A stretch of DNA of 64,000 nt from Paralichthys olivaceus (Eukaryota; Chordata; Actinopteri; Pleuronectiformes; Paralichthyidae): the NCBI RefSeq assembly GCF_024713975.1, contig NC_091094.1, forward strand, positions 14,541,001 to 14,605,000, read 5' to 3'. The notes beneath the pieces are model-generated. The model saw nothing but the letters and a program-made list of their open reading frames with translations, had not been told where the DNA came from and ran no database searches. A program made the translations under genes and the position numbers. Below, one piece after another: positions 56,180 through 64,000 of this stretch; the stretch's first letter is position 1, and every line of letters begins with the position of its first letter.

Positions 56180-56955
56180 GTACTATAACTCATAATGTGA
56201 CTCAGTAGTGTGTATGGGCTCCGCATTCCTCTTTATGCACTCCTGATAACCTCTGGTCATGCTCCCGAGTCTGTGGATGGTGTCCTAGGGGGTCTCCTCC
56301 CAGACCTGAATCTGTGCATCAGTGAGCTCCTGGACCATCTGATAGGTGCTCAATTGGATTTAGGACAGGGGAACATGAGATCAGTCAATGGCATCAATGC
56401 CTTAAACATCCAGGAACTGCCTACACACACTGGCCACATTGTCATCGGCATTGTCCTGCCCCCGAGGGAACCCAGGGCCCCATTACACAGCTTAAGGTCT
56501 GACAATCGTTCTGAGGATTGCATTGCTATGACATGGAGGTCTGTGCCACCCTCCAATGATATTTCTCCCCAGAGCATCACTGACCCAGCGCTGTGTGATG
56601 TTATAGACAGCATAACATTCACCACAGCGTCTCCAGACTTCTTCAACCTGTGCAACCTCATCGGGCTGCAGGTATCGCCTCATGCTACCAGTACTGACAA
56701 GGAAACTAGCAGAACACAAAACTAGAGAAGAATCGGTCAGGGCAATTTTCCATTTTTACATTCCATTTTTGGGGGTTGTTTTGCTTTTCCCCTCCATTGC
56801 ACCTGTTGTCACTTTCATTTGCACCGAAGCAGGTGCAATTGATTCACAATCGCTTGTGCTTCCTAACTGGACAGATTGATATCCCTGAAGTTTAACTGAC
56901 TTGGTTGTATACTGTGACGATTAAGTGTTCCCTTAATTTATTAGTGCAATGTCTG
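56180..56955 (-). mobile_element. Tc1-like DNA transposon remnant, - orientation
   Basis: Read on the - strand it begins with the inverted-repeat fragment TAAGGGAACACTTAATCG, shares subterminal words with 49510-50130 (AACTTCAGGGATATCAATCT, GTCC, GGAAGCACAAG), and encodes transposase fragments: an N-terminal part (STGSMRRYLQPDEVAQVEE) and, after a deletion, a central/C-terminal part (SAGSVMLWGEISLEGG). Broken by stops and deletions. No intact transposase. Confidence 0.75.
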
Positions 56956-58583
56956 TAGATGTCCTGTACACTTATGTTCAGTAAAACTCTAACGTGAGAG
57001 CTTTTTGAAATGTCACAGCATTTATTTATGATAAATATATATTAAAAAAATGTATAACAATAATGACAGCTCTGCTCTGTTTAGGTTTGCCAGTGAACTA
57101 TCCCACTGAGCAAGCATTCACCATGTAACGACCAAGAAAAACATACACTTCAATGAAATGTAGCCATCATCTCTGTGCTTTTTCTATTAGAACATGTCAA
57201 ACGCTATGCAGTCAAATATGCCTATAACATGTCCAAACATCTTGCAGCTACTTTTGAATATCATTCTGGAGAACACATTGCGGCAGATCTTAACTTTAAG
57301 TATGCCTCCTTTAAAGTTTATTCACTGATTCCAGTTCACATCACAGTTACAGTGATGTACAGTGTATGAAGGACTAACACTGCCTGAACTGGTGTACGTT
57401 TTATGACAAATGTTAGCTGTAGCCAGCTGATGTTCATCTCTGCTGAATTTCATATACATGTGGAAACCAGCATGGTCAAGGGAAAAAATGAAAAAAGCCT
57501 TTTATTTTCAATTTAGATTATCAAACCAACAAAATGTATTGATGTATTCAATAATATCTATTCATCACATAACCATTTACTGCCCTTTGTCTCTTTTGGG
57601 GCACTGTTGTGTGAGTTAATTTGACCAATTTAAATAAAACAAGACAATACTAGCCTGGTTTGTCTTCTCAGTATTTCTCATTGAACATTTAAAGAGTGTT
57701 TATGAACTTATGGTGTTACTGTATGTTACGGTGGAAGACTGCATTCAGCACATGTAGATTAAAGTAAAGGTATTCAGAGAAAGAGAAAGGAGGACGTGAG
57801 ACAAAGCTCTAGGCTTGTCTTTTGTGTCACTACGTCTCTATAGGTTTTATGGCCACAATACAGAGCAGTCCCCTCTGTCTCCAGCAAACATTTCCTGACA
57901 GATGTGTGTGTTACTGTGATTAACCTGTGGTAGTGACATGGGATACACAGGGATGTGACACATCTCACACTATGCCTGTTATTCCAGTCCACTTCTCTGC
58001 TGACAGAAGTGTGTGTCTTGGCTGCTCCTCCGCTCTTCAGCGGAAGCCAGTCTGAATTTGCTAGTGAGCTATGAGGTGAGACATGTCCTGGTCGGATTAA
58101 CACCTGGTGGCTAACGCTAACGCTACGGTCAACTGAAAGAGGACAGGACATAGGAAGGCCGTACCTCGGTGTGGTCGACTCATTATTTTCTCTTGAATTC
58201 TGAGAGTAACGGGAGCCGGTGTCAAGTTGGCGTTTGACTGACTAAACAGTTCTCTGTCTGTTCCTGCACAGGCCTGTCTGATTCAGAGTCCAGTGAAGCT
58301 GAGGTCACTTGCATCACTGTGCAATCATCTTAGAGGGAATGTCAGCAGATATGAATGTGGTTACATTAAAACAAGACCTCGCCCACAACGGGAGGACCTT
58401 TCTTACTGTGTGGCATTAGAGCTTTTACATATTTTACATCAACCTCATTCATCATTTTGAACCTTCACAACAGAGAACAAGTGTTTATCTGTGACCCAGT
58501 TTTGAGTAAACAACAACCTCTTGCCTCATTTCCTTCCCAACAATTTCTCGTCATTGCATATTATTGGCTCCCAGTAGAAGTGA

Positions 58584-58589
58584 CAGCTG
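58584..58589. promoter_or_regulatory. myog: CAGCTG E-box upstream of myog
   Basis: A palindromic E-box of the kind bound by MyoD-family factors, about 350 bp before the presumed transcription start. Motif only. Confidence 0.3.
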
Positions 58590-58849
58590 TCTCCGGACCC
58601 CCCGACCTACCCACCAATGCCAGGGGACATGTATGGTGTCATGGAGGGAGACGTTAGTCTGGGATTAGCTCATTAAGACAGGCATATTTGATCCGAGATT
58701 ATCTCTCCCATTTCCACGGGAACTTGATCATATCCTGGCCTCTTAAGAAACACACACACGCGCACACATAAACACAAACGGGTCCTAAAGCCCCAGAGAG
58801 CCGGGCCCAACAGAGATGTGAAGTGTAGATGTGCAGCAACAGCTAAACG

Positions 58850-58935
58850 TCGGGTCAGGTTTCTGGGGGCTCGTGCTAAATTTAACCCTGTGATCCTACA
58901 GCAGGCAGAGGGGTTTAAATGCCAGCCTACAGTTG
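58850..58935 (+). promoter_or_regulatory. myog: myog proximal promoter: MEF3, MEF2, TATA-like box and E-box
   Basis: In order: TCAGGTTTC at 58855-58863 (MEF3 site, Six1/4 target), CTAAATTTAA at 58876-58885 (fits MEF2 consensus YTAWWWWTAR), TTTAAA at 58914-58919 (TATA-like) and CAGTTG at 58930-58935 (E-box). The MEF3-MEF2-TATA order is that of the known mouse myogenin promoter. It predicts a start near 58940-58950 and a 5'UTR of about 190 nt. Confidence 0.75.
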
Positions 58936-59134
58936 CTCCACACCAGTTGTTCTCCAAACGTCTTCCACTCATCACAAACTAAAAGCAAGGGGGCGAGGAC
59001 AGGCGCGCACACACATACATACACTCCAGACACGCGCTCAAGCTCACAGAACCGAAGACCATATCACAGAAGAGAGGTTCCAGGGGAAGCAGGGATCTTC
59101 GTCCCCTCAAATCCAGACCACAGTGCCATCCAGT

Positions 59135-60614
59135 ATGGAGCTTTTCGAGACCAACCCTTATTTCTTTCCTGACCAGCGCTTCTACGAAGGAGGGGACAAC
59201 TATTTCCCCTCTCGCTTGCCCGGGGGGTACGACCAAGCCGGCTACCAGGACAGAAACTCCATGATGGGTTTGTGCACGAGTCTGTCTGGGGGTGTTGGAG
59301 TTGGGGTCACAGGAACAGAGGACAAAGCCTCTCCATCCAGCCTGTCACCTCACTCCGAGCCCCACTGCCCAGGCCAGTGCCTCCCTTGGGCCTGTAAGCT
59401 TTGCAAAAGAAAGACAGTGACCATGGACCGTCGGAGAGCGGCCACGATGAGGGAGAAGAGGCGTCTGAAGAAGGTGAATGAGGCCTTCGATGCTCTGAAG
59501 AGGAGCACCCTGATGAACCCCAACCAGAGGCTGCCCAAGGTGGAGATCTTGCGGAGCGCCATCCAGTATATCGAAAGGCTGCAGGCCCTGGTGTCTTCCC
59601 TAAACCAGCAAGACACTGAGACAGGACAGCAGGGACTGCACTACCGACCCAGCACGGCTCAGGCCAGAGTGAGTAGGACAGAGGAGGGATGAGGAGAAGG
59701 TCACATGTTAAACACTGAGAAGGGAGCAAAAAGACTAACAGAAAGAGGAAGGAAAGGTGATGCTGTGACCAAAAACAAATGTGGCAGAGACAGAGAAACA
59801 CTAGCTATTATTGGAAAAAATAATGACTTTGTTGAACTAGTCTGCTCTAACACTGGCTTTGGAAGTGATCGTTGGTAGATAGTTTTGAGATGTCAGTTGG
59901 GGAGATGAATTGATGGATCTATATTTTTGTATTTTGCATCATTTTCAGAGGTGTTTTAAGTAATGATCCAGTTTCAGCCCAGTAATGTTTGTCATGGTTA
60001 TAAGATGATGAGACAGGGGCCAAAACCTAATATGCAGTAACAACTTTCGCTGTCAAATGGTCATGACGTTACAAGATCTCTTATATTATGTCCATCTGTG
60101 TTGTCTACTTAGAAAGTAGGGTAATTTCTCTTACTGAGATAATCTGAGTTTGTCTCTGAGGAGGTCACATGCATTTTGTAGTAGTGGTGGCGGTGTGTGT
60201 GTGTGGGGAGGGTGCCGTGTCATAACACAGTGACTGACAGCAACTTCTGTGTGCATCTCCATGGCAACAGGTGTCGTCGTCAAGCGAGCCCAGTTCAGGC
60301 AGCACCTGCTGCAGTAGCCCGGAGTGGAGCAGCACTCCAGAGCAGTGCACGCAGAGCTACAGCAGCGAGGGTGAGTACAGTTCACACACACACACACACA
60401 CGCACACACACACACACACACACACAGACACTCATTAAGACACCATGGCTGTGCCCTCACTCTGATACTGACTGTGTGACTGTGTCTCTCTGCAGATCTC
60501 CTGAGTGCTGCTGACTCTCCAGAGCAGGGGAACATGCGTGCGCTGACCTCCATCGTGGACAGCATCTCTGCAGTGGATGCAGCCGTGGCCTTTCCTGTGG
60601 ACATTCCCAAATAG
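59135..60614 (+). CDS. myog: Myogenin, muscle bHLH transcription factor, complete
   Basis: Drives terminal differentiation of skeletal muscle; binds E-boxes as heterodimer with E proteins in the nucleus. Three exons: 59135-59668, 60271-60370, 60496-60614 (TAG), total 753 nt, 250 aa, the usual length for fish myogenin. It starts [20 protein letters not shown], a myogenin-specific N-terminus. The Cys/His-rich stretch with LPWACKLC (Pbx-contact motif, residues 83-90) precedes the bHLH at about 98-156: basic region [16 protein letters not shown], which contains the Ala-Thr myogenic pair, then the loop with [13 protein letters not shown] and helix 2. The C-terminal exons carry the Ser-rich SSSEPSSGS and helix III-like LTSIVDSI. 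The upstream frame is open, but the ATG at 59135 is the family start. Confidence 0.98.
60383..60426. repeat. CA microsatellite in myog intron 2
   Basis: About 20 CA units with one CG interruption, 12 bp downstream of the exon 2 donor. Confidence 0.9.
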
Positions 60615-61330
60615 ACCCTGCACACGTTGGACCCATAAATGCACAGAGATCCACAAACTAAAAATTAGCAATCGACATAAATTAAAACTAATTTTAAAGT
60701 CCAATTAAAGTAATTTATTAGCTGCACTGTTTTGTCCTGTGCAACTTTTTTTCATTTGTAATATATTAGGATTGCAACTGTGCAGATCTGTAGGTGTGCC
60801 AGCCAAACTGAATCCTGTTCACAGCGAGGCCTTATTACCATTATTCCCTGCCTTATTGTGTGGTCCAGACTCACAGGAGTTTTTCTAACTAGAGATTCAA
60901 ACACTTTGCTGCATGAACAACACCTAGTAACTAGCGTGGATCTCTGACATGTCTCCTGTCTGATAGAGCTCAAGAGGAATAAGAAAATTATCTTCATCCT
61001 CACTTAATTTAAGTTTTTCCTCTTTTCGAAACCTTTCCCAGATCTTTCATTCTTTTCGTGTGTGTGTTTATGCTTAGAACAACATGAGTTTTATTTGTGG
61101 GGCCAATATGTACCATGGCAGTTTTGACCAAGATCTGCTTAATTTAAACTGAATGCTAATGATGTAAATACGTTCCCTTTTTCTACAGAGTGGTTTTGCC
61201 ATTTTATTTTCTATTTTTTGCTAACTTATTTTTGACTTTTATAACTAAGATTGTTGTGTATTTGTAGATTTTCCAAAAAGTGATATTTCCTATCCAATTC
61301 TTGCAATAAAGACCATTTTCAATACATTTG
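60615..61330 (+). other. myog: myog 3' untranslated region
   Basis: AT-rich sequence after the TAG, ending near AATAAA at 61305-61310 (GCAATAAAGACC). A 3'UTR of about 0.7 kb is typical of the gene. Confidence 0.75.
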
Positions 61331-61389
61331 TCTGTTGTTGACTGATTTGATGACTTTAAAAAGAACACAACAAACACAGTGTATGTAAA

Positions 61390-62759
61390 AAAAAAACAGC
61401 TTTACTTATGTCTATATAGTGTCATAAATACAGTACACTTTTTTTGAATAGCCAAATAATAAAATCTTGATTTGTCAGCATTGTTTCACACCTGGAATAA
61501 AGACACAGTACTCATAGCTGCCACATAGCACATAACACCTTTTAGACACCTTGGAAAAACTGTTAAAAAAAAGAAAAAGATTGTACACCCATCCAGCACT
61601 TCACTGGTTCCATATGCTGTGTTCTCATTGGATGAGGAGTTGGTCAGCCAAGAGTCAAAACTGCTCACTGTCACGTCTCTATGGCAACTGAACGGGAGGC
61701 GACGGGACGGGATCAGAACGAGTCCGTCACGTTGAGCAGTATTATGTGGATATCATTGGCTGATGTTGAGCAGCAGTTTACAGTTTGATTTGAGAGAAGA
61801 GTTAAGGAATCAACAGAGAGGAGCTACAGTGTTCACACTACCCATTCACAGAAAATAGTCATGGTCACATGGCTGGGGTCGGTCCATCACACGTACAACC
61901 TTTCTGCAAGTCTCGAGCAGAGAGACTCATTCAGACACACACACACAGGCGCACACAGGCACACACACACACCTTCATATTAAAGGATTCTCTCTATTCT
62001 AGGCTACATAGTGTCATACAGAAGGCGAGAGAGGCGGAGAGAGGGGGGCTAACAGCTACATGGTGTCAAAAGAAGGAGAGGAGTAAAGAGAAAAGAACTG
62101 GAGAGGAAGAAGCAAAGAGTGTCTGAATTTGGACCCATGAACCTGTGAAGAGTCCTTGTAGAAACACACCCCATCTTTTGTAAGTCCCTCCCACTAATGA
62201 TTCACACACTTACAGCATACAGCAAAAGACGCACAAAGGTCCGACACAGAGAGAAAGAGAAAGAGAAAGAGAGAGAACAGTCACTATCGAATACAGGGCA
62301 TTGGGTTTCATACAGCAATATTATATTATTTTCCATATATATTTCCAATATAACATTTTGATAAAAAACATAATTCATCCATTTTATGTACAGAGACGAT
62401 AAATGAGTAATACCTTGCATAACCGGTAGAGGGGCAATGTGCAGTGGGATCTTCCATTTATACAAGTATTCATCATTCCCAAGTCCAAATCAACAGCTGC
62501 TCAACATCGCTTTAAATCTTTTTTTCTTTTTACACTAATCAACTAGTGAGTTTCCTAGGATGTGACACAGCAAAGTTGTTTTGAACTTGGCCATGTTGAG
62601 ACTAATAGAACCAGCACGAGAACCCACAGCTGAGACCAGGGGGAGCAGGAGCACAACACCACAACAACAAGGCTACTGGGAGCACTGGGGTAAACTGGGA
62701 GAGACTGGGACGAGTCTCGTTTACAGCAGCGAGCGCAGCCAATGGGCACTCTCAAGAGT
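61390..62759 (-). other. Probable 3'UTR of the convergent - strand gene
   Basis: Follows the stop of the exon at 62760-62924. Contains CA (61935-61973) and GA (about 62249-62277) simple repeats and no coding signal. A weak - strand AGTAAA signal lies near 61402. The extent is inferred. Confidence 0.3.
61935..61973. repeat. Imperfect CA microsatellite
   Basis: CA units with GGC/GGCA interruptions. Confidence 0.85.
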
Positions 62760-64000
62760 TCAAAGGTCAGAGTTGGCCTCTGTATTGCACGTGTCCGAAG
62801 GATAGGTGAGATGTGAACGGTGGGAGGTGAGGCTGGGCAGTGGCACCCAGGGCTTCCTCTCCAGATTTGGCATATCACTCTCAAAAGGCCGCAAGCATGT
62901 GTCCATATAGGTAATGAGAATGCACTGGAGGAGAAGAAGTGGGACAGAGAGGAAAGTGAGACAGAAGGAAGAAAGAAGCTTTGAGTTTGCTACTTGGTCT
63001 TAATTTGGCATGTACAATACAAACAGATTTTAAAATTAGGTTTATTTTCTAAACTGTAATTGTGAAAAGCTAGTAAATGGCAAATAATTTAAATAATCCC
63101 CAAAACAAAAATATATTGTTCTTTGCAAATTGAAAGATGCTGAAAAATGTATATTATATTATTATATTAAATCAACTGCACATGCCAACCTATAGTGGAA
63201 ATGATGATTTAGAAACATGGGCTGTAATAACAGTGTTATTGTGTAATGACTTTCATTGTTGTTTTTCAAAATTATTTTGTGTAAATTAATCCATTACTTA
63301 TTTTCTAGTTTTCAAATTGTGAACAATTTACATTTTTAAATACCAAAATAAACAATGGAGAGCAAGTGTTGGCTACACATACAATCATAGGTATAAAATC
63401 ACTTTCTTATTAGTTTGGTTTCATCATAGGATCTAATGAGGATAAGAAAAATATACATTATTGCACAAATTAACCTTTAAAGCTCCATTATATTAGCTCC
63501 TTGTGATGTTGTTACGGGATTAGCAAACACTTCATGTTAGCAAGTCATATTAACATTTATTTGTCAAATCTATTTAGATGAAGGACAATATTAACTCAGA
63601 GGTCCCACATACATGTGCTCGACCAATAGTCAGTCTAAAACTGTCAATCATGATGTTTCACTAAATCTTTTACATACATCAGAGTGATAAGAACTATGGA
63701 CTTTTTTGTTCGAACCATGTCCTGTCCACTAACATGGAGAAGATAGGATTCATGACCTACAGCAGCAAGCCTCCAGGTGGCAATTGAAACACATCAGCTT
63801 CACTTTTGGGGCAAAGTCATGTCGTCCATCTTTATAAACTGTTTGTCCTTGAGCAACACTTTTCTGACTGATTACTAAAATCATATTGTTTACTTAAATG
63901 TTGGTGTATTAGTACATTAGCCATATTCCTTCCACAGGCCACACAGATGGCAAATGCTGGTTAAAAGCACACTAACCTGGAAGTTCAGCAGTGTTAGGTT
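62760..64000 (-). CDS. 3' end of an unidentified gene, - strand (partial, last two exons)
   Basis: Last exon 62924-62760 on the - strand: a good acceptor (TTCTTCTCCTCCAG) followed by 54 codons and TGA. It reads CILITYMDTCLRPFESDMPN, then a Pro/Ser-rich tail ending TEANSDL. The preceding exon ends at 63977 with CCAG|GTTAGT, and its last codons would read NLTLLNFQ, giving a hydrophobic junction that could be the end of a membrane helix. I do not recognise the family. In mammals the gene convergent with MYOG is PPFIA4, but this tail does not look like the liprin-alpha C-terminus. The exon could also be a false prediction; it rests on splice signals and frame only. Confidence 0.35.
63590..63845 (+). 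repeat. Interspersed repeat copy at the right edge
   Basis: Shares AACATG, a TCACTTTTGGGGCAAAGTCA-like block and CATGTCGTCCATCT with 16600-16735, and TGTCAATCATGATGTTTCAC with the block in 28810-28850. It lies in the intron of the unidentified - strand gene. Confidence 0.6.

Larger units (their letters stand above)
48431..58849. other. Gene desert between mdm4 and myog (10.4 kb)
   Basis: No supported gene. It holds dispersed repeats and DNA-element remnants listed separately (48905-49110, 49294-49339, 49510-50130, 51605-51960, 52130-52515, 52517-52620, 53985-54190, 54829-54878, 55955-56110, 56180-56955). Unique stretches at 50340-50760, 52950-53300 and 57770-58300 are less AT-rich and could hold regulatory DNA of myog or mdm4; I see no diagnostic motif there. 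Confidence 0.65.

Noticed and set aside
56210-56725. 171-codon + strand frame upstream of myog
   Set aside because: Antisense reading of the - strand Tc1-like transposase remnant.
62555-62884. 109-codon - strand frame at the right edge
   Set aside because: It overlaps the 54-codon terminal exon in another frame; its Cys-rich composition with no start context looks like a shadow.

Overview
The window is 64 kb of vertebrate nuclear DNA, almost certainly from a ray-finned (teleost, probably percomorph) fish. The evidence is spliced genes with short GT-AG introns, fish-type protein sequences, dense CA/GT microsatellites, and several dispersed repeats of kinds familiar from teleost genomes (Tc1-like and hAT-type DNA elements, short SINE-like repeats). 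It contains no operons, CRISPR arrays, phage or prokaryotic features.

Layout, left to right: (1) the 3' two thirds of a period circadian clock gene, best matched by per3, + strand, exons from 76 to 6295 with a 3'UTR to about 7.6 kb; (2) mxra8 (matrix remodelling associated 8, a two-Ig-domain membrane protein), complete on the - strand, 12 coding exons between 19041 and 9291; (3) psma5 (20S proteasome alpha-5), complete, + strand, 8 coding exons with introns at conserved phases, 21811-24722; (4) sort1 (sortilin), complete, + strand, 20 coding exons, 26317-39215; (5) mdm4 (p53 regulator), complete, + strand, 10 coding exons plus a likely non-coding first exon, 42329-46637, with a 3'UTR of about 1.8 kb; (6) a repeat-rich gene desert of about 10 kb (48.4-58.8 kb) with two Tc1-like remnants, several MITE/SINE-like copies and a perfect hairpin; (7) myog (myogenin), complete, 3 exons, 59135-60614, with a recognisable muscle promoter; (8) at the right edge the 3' end of an unidentified - strand gene, convergent with myog. 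Exon boundaries were set by hand from splice sites. The summed coding lengths stay in frame: mxra8 433 aa, psma5 241 aa, sort1 811 aa, mdm4 489 aa, myog 250 aa, and 893 complete codons of per3.

The genes do not form a functional pathway; they are ordinary neighbours. Their human orthologues lie in three separated parts of chromosome 1 (PER3 and MXRA8 in 1p36; PSMA5 and SORT1 in 1p13; MDM4 and MYOG in 1q32), so the window joins pieces of one ancient linkage group. I found no new biological system. The observations most worth a second look are: an intronic near-perfect copy of the per3 kinase-anchoring coding segment, a perfect 21-bp-stem hairpin downstream of mdm4, a GC-AG intron in psma5, very short exons in mxra8, microsatellites abutting splice sites, candidate CTCF and AP-1/MARE sites, a repeated GCTAGC-type motif near two promoters, and the unidentified terminal exon at the right edge.
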